A stretch of DNA of 24,564 nt from CAYFWT01 sp964346955 (GCA_964346955.1 CAYFWT010000005.1:1-24564); one strand, 5' to 3'. Shown: positions 14,028-22,483, counted from the first letter of the stretch. Program-made: numbers and translations. Notes: a model not told the origin generated them from the sequence alone.

Positions 14028-15980
14028 CTAATTATCCCACGAACGCTGCGACTTCAAGAAATGGTTAGAGTGGACCCTGGTGGGTAAAAAATACTCGCGA
14101 AACTCAACTAAACCCTTAGGGATATCTAAAAGAAAGCGAGAAGGAGGATTGACCATAGTTTGGCCCCAGAGGTGGCGTTGGCGAGTGAAGATAAGATAAA
14201 CTCTCTGTCTTGCCCGGGTAATCCCCACATAACAGAGTCGTCTTTCTTCTTCCATTTGTTCAGGAAGAAATTGACTTCTGGCATGGGGTAAAATCCCTTC
14301 CTCACAACCAGTAATAAAAACTATGGGAAACTCCAGCCCCTTGGCACAATGCAGAGTCATCAGGTTAACTAGATTTTTATTCGTTTCTACTTCATCGAGA
14401 TTAGTTAGCAAAGATATTTCTTCCAGAAACTTTTCCAGTCCCAGGCCAGGTCTAATTTGGTCATATCTATTAGCTACTGTAAAAAGTTCTTGAATATTTT
14501 CCCAGCGCTTCTCCCCTTCCTCTTGGCCATCTCGAATATATTTTTCATAATTAGTTTTTTCGATGACTAATTTAATTAACTGAGTTAGAGGCAGTTTTTG
14601 ACTCCTTTTTCTAAAATCAGCCGTAAGTTGATAGAAATTTTTAAGAGAGTCAGGGCTCTCCTTGGTCAAGGTAATTTTTTCTGGGTTTTTAGCGTATTGA
14701 AGTAGCCGCCTGGGGGGGATATTAATAATTCTTCCTAAGTTGACCAAGTCTTGAGGATTGGCAATTAATTTTAAATAAGCCAAAATATCTTTAATTTCTT
14801 TTCTTTCATAGAATCTGACCGTGCCAATGATTTTATAAGGAAAATTAGCTTTTAAAAAAGCTTCTTCAATAGCTCGGGATTGGGCATTGGTTCGATAAAG
14901 AATCAAAAAATCCTGAAACTTGAAGTCAGCAGCCTGAAATAAGTCAGTTATCTCATCAATAATAAAATTCCCCTCTTCTTCTTCGTTAGCTGTCTCAATG
15001 ATATTAACCAAAGAGCCAATTGGATTTTTAGTCCAAAGTTTCTTTTCCTTGCGCTCTTTATTTTTAACAATTACTTGATGACTTGCAGTTAGAATATTTT
15101 TAGTGGAGCGATAATTCTGTTCTAAAAGAATCACTTTTGCCTCTGGATAATCTTTCTCAAAATTTAAGATGTTTCTAAAATCAGCCCCTCGCCAGGAGTA
15201 AATCGATTGGTCGGGGTCAGCAATCAGCCAAAGGTTTTTATATTTATTAGCTAATAAATTAGTTAAGCTATACTGGCTTAAATTAGTATCATGGGCCTCA
15301 TCAACCAACAAATATTGCCACTTTTCTTGATATTTCTCTAAGAGGGCTGGTTTGTTTTGGAAAAGCTGAACGGTTAACATAATTAAGTCATCAAAATCAA
15401 GAGCATTGGCTTTTCTTAAAGTAGCTTGATAGGCTAGATAAATTTTAGCCATAGTTTGAGGAAAATATTCTTGAGCTTGTTCTTGGTAAGCTTGACAGTC
15501 AATTAATTCATCTTTGGCCCGAGAGATTAATTCTTTGACTAGAATTGGTTTGAATTGGTCTGGATTAATTTGTAAATCTTTAATGATTTGCTTAATTAAG
15601 GAAAGTTGGTCGGTCTCATCATAAATAGTGAAGTTCTTTTGGTAACCTTTTGCTCCCGCCGTTGATGGCAATTTATCTATTTGTTGGCGAAGAATTTTAA
15701 GGCAGATAGCATGAAAGGTACCAATATCTGGCAGAAGAGATTTAGTTGAAGAAGCGTAAAGAAGGCTTTTTATTCTTTCTTTCATTTCTTCAGCTGCTTT
15801 GTTGGTAAAGGTAACCGCTAAGATATTAGTTGGAGAGATGCCTTGTTGGATAAGGTAAGCAGTTCGGTGAGTGAGGCACTTTGTTTTACCCGAGCCTGGT
15901 CCAGCAATAACTAAAACCGGCCCCCTCAAAATGGTGACCGCCTCCTTTTGTTTTGGGTTAAGAGAGGAAAGGATGTCCAT
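14028..15980 (-). CDS. UvrD/PcrA-type superfamily 1 DNA helicase
   Basis: This is a 3'-5' ATP-dependent DNA helicase of the UvrD/Rep/PcrA family, acting in nucleotide excision or mismatch repair and at stalled forks. It has 650 residues. Motif I is at residues 26-33 (AGPGSGKT). Then follow Ia (AVTFTNKAAEEM), II (VDEAHDTN), III (ADPDQSIYSWRGA), IV (LEQNYRST), V (LMTLHCAKGLEFP) and VI (YVGITRARQRVYL). Motif II reads DEAHD where the family usually has DEYQD or DEFQD. It is shorter than typical PcrA (about 720 residues) and lacks the C-terminal extension. AAAGGTG a few bases upstream supports the ATG at 15978-15980. ksgA lies downstream in the same direction. Confidence 0.93.
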   Translation of the reverse strand: MDILSSLNPKQKEAVTILRGPVLVIAGPGSGKTKCLTHRTAYLIQQGISPTNILAVTFTNKAAEEMKERIKSLLYASSTKSLLPDIGTFHAICLKILRQQIDKLPSTAGAKGYQKNFTIYDETDQLSLIKQIIKDLQINPDQFKPILVKELISRAKDELIDCQAYQEQAQEYFPQTMAKIYLAYQATLRKANALDFDDLIMLTVQLFQNKPALLEKYQEKWQYLLVDEAHDTNLSQYSLTNLLANKYKNLWLIADPDQSIYSWRGADFRNILNFEKDYPEAKVILLEQNYRSTKNILTASHQVIVKNKERKEKKLWTKNPIGSLVNIIETANEEEEGNFIIDEITDLFQAADFKFQDFLILYRTNAQSRAIEEAFLKANFPYKIIGTVRFYERKEIKDILAYLKLIANPQDLVNLGRIINIPPRRLLQYAKNPEKITLTKESPDSLKNFYQLTADFRKRSQKLPLTQLIKLVIEKTNYEKYIRDGQEEGEKRWENIQELFTVANRYDQIRPGLGLEKFLEEISLLTNLDEVETNKNLVNLMTLHCAKGLEFPIVFITGCEEGILPHARSQFLPEQMEEERRLCYVGITRARQRVYLIFTRQRHLWGQTMVNPPSRFLLDIPKGLVEFREYFLPTRVHSNHFLKSQRSWDN

Positions 15981-15999
15981 ATGTTATCACCTTTCTAAA

Positions 16000-16156
16000 G
16001 GCTTCAGGAAATATCTTTTCAGCGGCATTGAAGCGCGAGCGGGCATGGTTCCGAGTGAGGTCGCCTAAAGCGGCCGAGCGAGGAGAGCGAACGATTCACT
16101 GCAGCGAAAATCCTCGCTGGGGATTTTCGCGTAGCTGAAAGATGTTTCCTGAAGCT
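16000..16156. repeat. GC-rich palindromic module with terminal inverted repeats (candidate MITE or structured RNA)
   Basis: The module fills almost the whole gap between the PilX-like stop and the helicase start. The outer arms (16000-16023 and 16134-16156) are inverted repeats identical except for about two differences (core GCTTCAGGAAA). Inside lies a perfect 10-bp hairpin (GCGAAAATCC at 16104-16113 with its complement at 16121-16130, seven-base loop). Two near-identical decamers (CCGAGTGAGG at 16051 and CCGAGCGAGG at 16074) are also present. The interior is visibly richer in G+C than its AT-rich surroundings. No protein-coding reading is convincing. Confidence 0.75.
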
Positions 16157-16159
16157 CTC

Positions 16160-17437
16160 TCACTCTATTTCTTTCCAATCTATAATTTTCCAGCTGCCAC
16201 CAGGTCCAGTAGTAAAACTGACGCTTTCTAAGCCGATTAGATACTTAATGATTGCATTATTATCTAGAGCTAACTGATAGCCAGTGGCTTCGCTAATTAC
16301 AATATTATTATGTAAGTGAGTAACTCCCTCAGGGGAATAAAAAATAGCTCCTTCAGCATTGTTAACTACATCAATAGCCGGGTCAACTGGGTCTAAGGAA
16401 TCATTAGTGGAAAGGAGCATCAGAAAACTTCCTTCTTTGCCAGTCCCTTCAAGAATGGCATTATTGCGGATAATAATTTTGCCATCAGTAATAATTATCC
16501 CACTTAACGAGCCAAAATTATCAGAGAGACGAGCAGTAGAATTATTTTGGATAGTCACATCACCAACTACATAAATTGCCCCGGTCAAGGTTAGAGTAGA
16601 ATTATTATCAATCAAGAGATTGCCAGTAATTTTTACTGGCCCCAAAGAATCAGTCGCCCCATTAATCAGGGTATAGTCACCAACAATCGTCCCCCCAACC
16701 GCTATTTCATCTTTCCACTTAGTGATTTGCTCAGAAGAGATAGGCAAAGGTTTGGGGTCAATTTGATTAGGCCCCATATTTACTAAAGCACTATAAGTGC
16801 AATTTTGGATACTACCACCAGAGACATAATAGAGGGTGCCAGTGATATTAGAATCCTTACAAGTATGAACATAAGCATCACCTCCAATATTAGCACTATC
16901 AATTTTATTGCCATTAATGGCTACGACGGCTGTATCAGTGACCTGGCCAAGGCCACCGGTGCTGGGCAAGATACTGCCATTGGAAAAGACATTTCCTTCT
17001 ATTCTGGCATTGGTGCCCATCAAGATTCCCCCCTCATCGACCTGGGCTCCGTAATAAAAGGCGATTTCGTCAGTGGTAATAATGTAAGTAACACTTAATT
17101 TCCTGATCCGATTATCAGTATTGCCAAGAGAAGTAACAGTTCGGGAGCCTCCGATTAATTCTGATATTTCTATATTGGCCGAGCTATTTTCAACAGCCAA
17201 GGTATTCGGGCTAAAAAACTTCATTCCCCTTTTTAGGCGTAGTAAGCTATCCTCTAGACCAGCTTCAGCAGCATAATAACTTTGAATGGATCTAGTTTTA
17301 TTTCGGAGACTGATTAAGCTATTAAAGATCAAGGAGCTTAATCCCAGGCCAATAATTAAGCTAACCGATAAAATAATGATGATACCGAGTAATAAGGTGA
17401 ATCCTTTTTCCTGGTTGTCTTTTATTTTTTTAATCAT
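16160..17437 (-). CDS. PilX-like type IV pilus-associated protein with beta-helical C-terminus
   Basis: This 425-residue protein has a PilX-type N-terminus: a short basic leader, then GFTLLLGIIIILSVSLIIG (about residues 12-30), with no Glu at the fifth position after the likely cleavage site. An N-terminal helix (YYAAEAGLEDSLLRLKRG) follows. From about residue 125 onward, repeated short strands rich in Asn, Gly and Thr (for example LLIDNNSTLTLTGAIYVVGD, IIIRNNAILEGTG) suggest a parallel beta-helix. It would sit at the pilus tip or act in priming. It overlaps the upstream pseudopilin gene by 8 bases and is the last gene of the operon. Confidence 0.8.
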   Translation of the reverse strand: MIKKIKDNQEKGFTLLLGIIIILSVSLIIGLGLSSLIFNSLISLRNKTRSIQSYYAAEAGLEDSLLRLKRGMKFFSPNTLAVENSSANIEISELIGGSRTVTSLGNTDNRIRKLSVTYIITTDEIAFYYGAQVDEGGILMGTNARIEGNVFSNGSILPSTGGLGQVTDTAVVAINGNKIDSANIGGDAYVHTCKDSNITGTLYYVSGGSIQNCTYSALVNMGPNQIDPKPLPISSEQITKWKDEIAVGGTIVGDYTLINGATDSLGPVKITGNLLIDNNSTLTLTGAIYVVGDVTIQNNSTARLSDNFGSLSGIIITDGKIIIRNNAILEGTGKEGSFLMLLSTNDSLDPVDPAIDVVNNAEGAIFYSPEGVTHLHNNIVISEATGYQLALDNNAIIKYLIGLESVSFTTGPGGSWKIIDWKEIE

Positions 17438-17954
17438 TGCGTAAACTAGCTGTGGCCGCTAATGTGGTGGTAGCCTGATAGGCAATTTTGCTAACGGGCT
17501 GACTATAAGCAGCTGATAATTGGATTTGGACTGACTCGGTGCTGCTAGCTACCAAATAATTAAAAACCAAGTTATTTATCTTGATATTTTCTGAGACGAG
17601 AGCTTCTGGTTCGGCTCCTTCTCTTTTTAAACAAAGTCGGCTATCTTCATCCAAATAAAAATCAAGATAGGTGATTGTCTCGCCTTCAGGAGTATTTCTG
17701 GTTGTTTCTAAGGTTAGCTGACCTGATTGATTGCCAAAAATACTGGTGGGAGAGTAAACATTTTTAGCGTGCCTGATTTCTAAAAGCATTATCTCCATAG
17801 CTCGTTGGCTGTTATCTAAAACTTCTTTACTAATCCTTATTTTTGCTTGGGCCTTGATTAAATTGAAAGCAAATAAAGTAAGAATAGTAATAACAATGAT
17901 AAAGGCAGCTGTATAGATAACTAATTCAATTAGAGTCAGTCCTTTTTTATCCAT
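17430..17954 (-). CDS. PilW-like minor pilin / pseudopilin
   Basis: This 174-residue protein opens with MDKKG followed by LTLIELVIYTAAFIIVITIL, the class III prepilin signature: cleavage after Gly, Glu at position 5 of the mature chain, then a hydrophobic helix used for filament packing. A globular C-terminal domain with beta strands follows (LTLETTRNTPEGETITYLDF). The length and the YTAAFI core resemble PilW/PilJ-type minor pilins. It is encoded directly after the PilV-like gene with no gap and overlaps the PilX-like gene by 8 bases. It needs a prepilin peptidase, which is not in the window. Confidence 0.8.
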   Translation of the reverse strand: MDKKGLTLIELVIYTAAFIIVITILTLFAFNLIKAQAKIRISKEVLDNSQRAMEIMLLEIRHAKNVYSPTSIFGNQSGQLTLETTRNTPEGETITYLDFYLDEDSRLCLKREGAEPEALVSENIKINNLVFNYLVASSTESVQIQLSAAYSQPVSKIAYQATTTLAATASLRND

Positions 17955-18437
17955 TTAATTAGTCCAATTGGTTAAATAAGTGACCAGATTAAATTGTTTA
18001 ATTTGGCCGTGGTCATTCCACTCCACTATGGCGGTTACTTTTTTAGTCTGAGGATCCTCAATGCCTAAAGGACTAATATCATCACTGCTGTCTCGGTAAA
18101 CTTTTTCAAAAATAACCCAGCGCTCATAAATTCCATTAATTGGGCCAGGGTTAGTGTCGATAAGAGTCCAATTATTTCCTGAGATAATCGGGTAATACTT
18201 AGTTGCTGAAGATAAAAAAGCTAAATTATCCCAATTTTCATCTCTAATACTGCGGACTGCTTCCATGGCCTCAGCGGCCAGATTTACTGCCTCTAGCTTT
18301 GCCTCACTTTGTTCTTGAATTTTTAAGTGGTATCTAGCTAATTCTAAAAATCCCCAAAAAGTAATGGCAATAATCGACAAACAGACAATTATCTCAACCA
18401 TGCCAACCCCTTTTTGTTGTTTAGAGTTTTTTTTCAT
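17955..18437 (-). CDS. PilV-like minor pilin
   Basis: This 160-residue protein has the leader MKKNSKQQKG and mature N-terminus VGMVEIIVCLSIIAITFWGF, with Glu at position 5 as in prepilins. It continues with a helix (AVNLAAEAMEAVRSIRDENW) typical of PilV/PulI-type minor pilins and a compact C-terminal domain. Its ATG overlaps the TGA of the upstream GspH/FimT-like gene by four bases (ATGA), which implies coupled translation. It would be part of the initiation complex of the pilus. Confidence 0.8.
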   Translation of the reverse strand: MKKNSKQQKGVGMVEIIVCLSIIAITFWGFLELARYHLKIQEQSEAKLEAVNLAAEAMEAVRSIRDENWDNLAFLSSATKYYPIISGNNWTLIDTNPGPINGIYERWVIFEKVYRDSSDDISPLGIEDPQTKKVTAIVEWNDHGQIKQFNLVTYLTNWTN

Positions 18438-19294
18438 TGGATTTGACCGCTGCCACCAAAAGTACCGATAGTTGCCTCTCCTGGGGCAGTGTAAGAAATA
18501 ATATCTTTGGTGTCTATAAAAATCTGGAGAGGTTTATTGTTTTTGGCTCTGTCTCGGTGAATACATAAAATAGTACTAGTGGCATCTAAGAAATGAGTAT
18601 GAATACGTAGTTCTTGATTTTGGCCATTGACATTGATTACCCCTGAGTAGTCGAATTCGGTTTCCTCGGTGTTAAAATAATCGACCATATTGATGTTGCT
18701 GGTTACTTCGGGTAGGTCTGGAAAATATAAGGTCAAAATACTAGAACCTTGAATACTCCAGCCTAGATTTAAATGAAGGTGTCGAGTGTCAATTAAGCGA
18801 TTACTAGTGCAACATTCAACTAAGCTTGAATCTAGCTCAATTCGGCCAGAGGCATCGATAGTAATAGTTTTGATTCTAGTTGGTTCAGAGATTATTCTTA
18901 GAGCAATAGTACCATTTTGCTCGCTCTCGCCGCTAATTCGTTTAAAAATAACATCGTTCCCGCCGTCGGATAAGTTAATATTGTAAATTTCTAGGCGACT
19001 AGGTAACTGATATATTTTGTTATCAGGGTCCCCTGGCTGATAGAGGTTTCCCTTGAACAAAACGTATCTATCATTTTCAAAATGGAGGCCATATTGGGAG
19101 GCTTCTTCTGAAGCCAGGGTTTTAGTTTGGACAAGTTTAAGGGTGGCCAGAATCTCTTGGGCAACACTTTCTAACTCGGTGCCTCGTTCAAAAAAGCGAT
19201 AGCTAAGAATACTGATGGTTACTAGAAGGACGATAATAAAGGTGACAGTTAAAACCTCTATTAGGGTAAAGCCTTTTTGGTTTGGAGACTTCAT
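18434..19294 (-). CDS. GspH/FimT-like pseudopilin
   Basis: This 286-residue protein has the short leader MKSPNQKG followed by FTLIEVLTVTFIIVLLVTIS, the canonical prepilin sequence with Glu5. The next helix (LESVAQEILATLKLVQTKTLAS) and the following YGLHFENDRYVLFKG strand are typical of GspH/FimT. The protein is longer than usual FimT (about 170 residues). The extra C-terminal part has hydrophobic strands, an LVECCTSNRL segment and LHLNLGWSIQGSSILTL, probably a second beta domain. It is the first of four pilin-like genes and lies beyond a hairpin after pilC. Confidence 0.83.
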   Translation of the reverse strand: MKSPNQKGFTLIEVLTVTFIIVLLVTISILSYRFFERGTELESVAQEILATLKLVQTKTLASEEASQYGLHFENDRYVLFKGNLYQPGDPDNKIYQLPSRLEIYNINLSDGGNDVIFKRISGESEQNGTIALRIISEPTRIKTITIDASGRIELDSSLVECCTSNRLIDTRHLHLNLGWSIQGSSILTLYFPDLPEVTSNINMVDYFNTEETEFDYSGVINVNGQNQELRIHTHFLDATSTILCIHRDRAKNNKPLQIFIDTKDIISYTAPGEATIGTFGGSGQIQ

Positions 19295-19310
19295 TATTTA
19301 TATTTTATCA

Positions 19311-19347
19311 CAAAAAAACAGCTCCTGCTACTAGAACTGCTTTTTTT
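19311..19347 (-). terminator. Candidate terminator or attenuator after pilC
   Basis: On the minus strand a seven-A run, a stem CAGTTCT pairing with the AG(G)AGCTG segment (two G-U pairs), and a seven-T run (complement of 19312-19318) form a bidirectional-looking terminator. It may partly separate pilB-pilC from the pilin genes. Confidence 0.55.
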
Positions 19348-19367
19348 AAATTAAAAATTAAAAATTT

Positions 19368-20594
19368 TTAGAGGGCTCCCATCATTGAATACATAGGCTG
19401 AATCATTGAGACAGCAAAGAAGCCTACGGCTGCTCCGAGTAAAATCATTACAATTGGCTCAACAATAGAAGACAAATTTTTAGTTGTATTATCGATTTCG
19501 TGTTCGTAAAAGCTAGCTAAGGTTACCAGAGTATCGACCAGGCTACCTGTTTCCTCGCCAACTTGGATTATCTGAATAACCATTGGTGGATAAAGATTTT
19601 TATATTCGGCTAAACTCTTACTTAAATCTTTTCCTTTTTGAACTTGACCAGCTGAATTAATTAAAGATTTTTTGAAATGGACGTTGCCTAAGGTGCCAGC
19701 AGTAATTTCCAGAGCTTTGACAATGGCCACTCCACTTTTAATTAAAGAGCTAAAAGTTCTGGCCAGGCGGGCGGAATTAATTTTTTTAATTAGAGAGCCT
19801 AGAACTGGTAGATGGAGATAGATTCTATGGATTATGCTTTTAACTATTTTAATTTTTAAAATCAATTTAATTAAGAAAATGGAGGTAGCAAGAATTATTA
19901 AGCTTAAGATTAAATGATCTTGAAGAAAGCTACTTAGGCCAATAATTATTCGAGTAGTCAAAGGTAGTTCTACATTCAGTTCTACAAAGATTTCGGTTAT
20001 TTTAGGAACAACCACAATCATCATCATGGTGCCTATGCCAACCATGGCGATAACAATGACTGTTGGATACATCATTGCTCCTCTGATTCGTCTAATTAAT
20101 TCAAGGTCTTTTCTCATTTGCTCGGATAGAATTTCTAAGACTTTATCTAAGTTACCGCCGGTCTCGCCAACTCGGATCATATTGACATATAATTCATTAA
20201 AAACTTTAGGATATTTGGCTAAAGACTCGCTAAAGGGCTCACCTCGCCGGAGATCTTGCTCGATTTTATTAATAATTTTTTCAAATTTATAACTTTTAGT
20301 TTGGGCGGCTAAGACCTTGAGAGCTTGATTGAGGGAGAGGCCAGCTCTAATCATCACCGATAGCTGTTGGCTGAAAACCATTTTTTCAACTAGAGGAATT
20401 CGTCCGAATACCTGGAACATCCTTCTTAAATTAAAGTAGTCAGCCCGTCTTGTCTCCTTAGCTGCCTCAGCTGAAATTAAAACTAATCCTTGTTCACGCA
20501 AAACCCCGGCCAACTCATGTTTATCAGCGGCCTCTCGGGTTCCGGTTTTGGTCTCCCCTTCTTTAGTTTTGGCGGTATAAAGGTAGGTAGGCAG
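19368..20594 (-). CDS. pilC: PilC/GspF inner-membrane platform protein; start uncertain (CTG proposed)
   Basis: This is the polytopic platform protein that couples PilB to pilin assembly. Two GspF domains are visible: FSQQLSVMIRAGLSLNQAL at the first and LARTFSSLIKSGVAIVKALE at the second. Each is followed by a GE.(G/S)G..(D/V) motif (VGETGGNLDKVLE; VGEETGSLVDTL). Three hydrophobic segments flank them. The TTG at 20511-20513 would give 381 residues but drops the conserved N-terminal YTAKTKEGETKTG element, which is present in frame upstream. The CTG at 20592-20594 gives LPTYLYTAKTKEG and 408 residues, the usual family length. No ATG, GTG or TTG is available there, and a heptad array begins seven bases upstream. 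Confidence 0.88.
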   Translation of the reverse strand: MPTYLYTAKTKEGETKTGTREAADKHELAGVLREQGLVLISAEAAKETRRADYFNLRRMFQVFGRIPLVEKMVFSQQLSVMIRAGLSLNQALKVLAAQTKSYKFEKIINKIEQDLRRGEPFSESLAKYPKVFNELYVNMIRVGETGGNLDKVLEILSEQMRKDLELIRRIRGAMMYPTVIVIAMVGIGTMMMIVVVPKITEIFVELNVELPLTTRIIIGLSSFLQDHLILSLIILATSIFLIKLILKIKIVKSIIHRIYLHLPVLGSLIKKINSARLARTFSSLIKSGVAIVKALEITAGTLGNVHFKKSLINSAGQVQKGKDLSKSLAEYKNLYPPMVIQIIQVGEETGSLVDTLVTLASFYEHEIDNTTKNLSSIVEPIVMILLGAAVGFFAVSMIQPMYSMMGAL

Positions 20595-20600
20595 AAAAGT

Positions 20601-20724
20601 TCCAAATTACAAGCACCAAATCACAAACAAATTACAAGCACTAAATTACAAATTACAAACTGTCTGTGATTTTGAATTTGTAATTTGAGATTTGTTTGGA
20701 ATTTGTGATTTGTAATTTGTGATT
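20601..20724. repeat. Heptad hairpin array A, between pilB and pilC
   Basis: The left arm holds 7-nt units (CAAATTA, CAAGCAC, CAAATCA), then a four-base unit CAAA (20624-20627), then four more heptads (from 20628). The right arm mirrors it: TGTGATT, TTGAATT, TGTAATT, TGAGATT, a four-base TGTT (20693-20696), then TGGAATT, TGTGATT, TGTAATT, TGTGATT (20697-20724). The arms are largely complementary, so the transcript can fold into a long hairpin. Confidence 0.9.
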
Positions 20725-20729
20725 TTTTA

Positions 20730-22478
20730 TTATTCTTGGGTTACTCTTAAGACCTCTTCGATGCTGGTAATTCCTTGGGCAACTTTAATAAAGCCATCTT
20801 CTACCATGGTGAGCATGCCTTCTTTTTTAGCTTGTTTTTCGATTTTATCAGAGACAGCTTCGGTGATGATTAGGTCTTCGGTCGTCTCCTCCACCTCGAG
20901 GACTTCAAAAATGCCAATGCGGCCTTTGTATCCATCAGGGCACTCTTTTGATTTGCCTGGTCGGTAAAATTCTATACCCGACCAACTAGTTTTTGGTCTA
21001 ACGAGTTTCTCTTCTTTTAGAATCTGAAGAACTCTTTCAAGGTTAAATTGTTCTTCCAGGCTTTTTATCTCGCCAGTAGTTAGCTTATATTTTTGTTTTG
21101 TCTCCGGACAAAGGCGACGAACTAGCCGCTGAGCCATAATAATATTGGTGGTGGAGGCGATTAGAAATGGCTCTGCTTTCATATCAATTAAACGAGGAAA
21201 AGCGCCGGCCGCGCTGTTGGTGTGTAAAGTAGAAAGGACAAGATGGCCAGTTAAAGCAGCATTAATAGCTAAGTTGGCTGTTTCGTTATCTCTTATCTCC
21301 CCAACCATAATAACGTCTGGGTCTTGGCGAAGTAAGGCCCGTAGCCCGTTAGCAAAGGCCAGGCCAATTTTTGGCTTGACTTGGGTTTGATTAATTCGGG
21401 GCATGCGATATTCGATGGGGTCTTCGATGGTGGCGATGTTAACCCCTGGCTCATTAAGAATATCCATCATGGTATAAAGAGTGGTGGTTTTGCCACAGCC
21501 GGTTGGCCCAGTAACTAAAATCATGCCGTTTGGCTTTTTAATGTTTTGATGGATTGCCTCAAGGGCTTGACCTCTTAAGCCCAATTTTTCTAGAGTTAAT
21601 CCTTTAGCCTCTTCGGGCAAAAGGCGTAGGACAATTTTTTCTCCATCATAAACTGGTAAAATTGAGACTCGAAAAGAGATTTTGTATTCCTCAGTTTCAA
21701 TTTTAAAACGGCCATCTTGGGGTAGGCGGCGCTCATCTAATTTTAAGTTAGAAAGAATCTTGATTCGAGCTATCACGCCAGGGTGGATTTTTTTGGGTAA
21801 GATCATAGCATCATGCAAGATACCATCAATTCGATAACGGACGACCATTTCTTTTTCTAGGGGCTCAATATGAATATCTGAGGCCTGCTGCAGGATGGCG
21901 TGTTTTAAAAGAGTATCAACAATTTTGATAATTGGTAGTTGTTCGGCTGCTTTTTCTAATTCTTCTTTGCTTTCTTCTTGTTCTTTCTCCAGAACCGGAA
22001 CTATTTTAGCTTCGTCTTTAATTAATTCACCAAATTCTGCTTCTAAACTTTTCTGATATTGTTTAAGAACATTTCTGATGCTGGCTAAGTTAGTTAACCG
22101 GGGCAAAATTGTAAGGTTGGATTTTTTCTTAATAAACTCAATAGTCTGAAGGTCTTCTGGATCGAGCATAGCTACTTCCAGTTCTTGGCCTTTTTTCCGA
22201 AAGGGGATAATATGGTGTCGTCGGGCAATTGGTTCAGGGATAATTTGGAGAATCTCTTTGGGGATAGTCTCTTTTTCTAAATTGACAAAGGGAATACCTA
22301 AGATATAGGCTTGAAGCTTATTTAATTGCTCTTGAGTAATGACTTTATCTTTAATTAAAATTTGAGCCAATTTCTGGTTGGTTCTCTTTGCTTTTTTTTC
22401 AGCCCGGGCTAATTTCTCTTTATTGATTAGTCCTGTATCAAGGGCGAAGGCTTTAAGTTGTGAATCCTCAACCCTCAT
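20730..22478 (-). CDS. pilB: PilB/GspE type IV pilus assembly ATPase
   Basis: This hexameric ATPase drives pilus extension at the inner face of the membrane. It has 582 residues from the ATG at 22476-22478; an in-frame TTG at 22532 lies inside a repeat and would add 18 repeat-encoded residues. An N-terminal GspE domain (LNKLQAYILGIPFVNLEKET) precedes an acidic linker. The ATPase core has Walker A GPTGCGKTTT (about 322-331), the Asp-box region, Walker B MVGEIRD and the His-box LVLSTLHTNSA. The zinc-binding region is degenerate: only RRLCPE and KECPDGYKGR keep a cysteine, where related proteins have four. Arrays lie on both sides of the gene. Confidence 0.94.
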   Translation of the reverse strand: MRVEDSQLKAFALDTGLINKEKLARAEKKAKRTNQKLAQILIKDKVITQEQLNKLQAYILGIPFVNLEKETIPKEILQIIPEPIARRHHIIPFRKKGQELEVAMLDPEDLQTIEFIKKKSNLTILPRLTNLASIRNVLKQYQKSLEAEFGELIKDEAKIVPVLEKEQEESKEELEKAAEQLPIIKIVDTLLKHAILQQASDIHIEPLEKEMVVRYRIDGILHDAMILPKKIHPGVIARIKILSNLKLDERRLPQDGRFKIETEEYKISFRVSILPVYDGEKIVLRLLPEEAKGLTLEKLGLRGQALEAIHQNIKKPNGMILVTGPTGCGKTTTLYTMMDILNEPGVNIATIEDPIEYRMPRINQTQVKPKIGLAFANGLRALLRQDPDVIMVGEIRDNETANLAINAALTGHLVLSTLHTNSAAGAFPRLIDMKAEPFLIASTTNIIMAQRLVRRLCPETKQKYKLTTGEIKSLEEQFNLERVLQILKEEKLVRPKTSWSGIEFYRPGKSKECPDGYKGRIGIFEVLEVEETTEDLIITEAVSDKIEKQAKKEGMLTMVEDGFIKVAQGITSIEEVLRVTQE

Positions 22479-22483
22479 AAAAT

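Noticed and set aside
15871..16068. Plus-strand open frame running into the palindromic module
   Set aside because: It is mostly antisense to the helicase N-terminus and has no ribosome binding site.
13000..18436. Use of UGA as a sense codon
   Set aside because: TGA ends ksgA, the PilX-like gene and the GspH-like gene at the expected protein ends, so the standard bacterial code applies.
20601..20724. CRISPR array
   Set aside because: Units are 7 nt, contiguous and inverted, with no unique spacers and no cas genes nearby.
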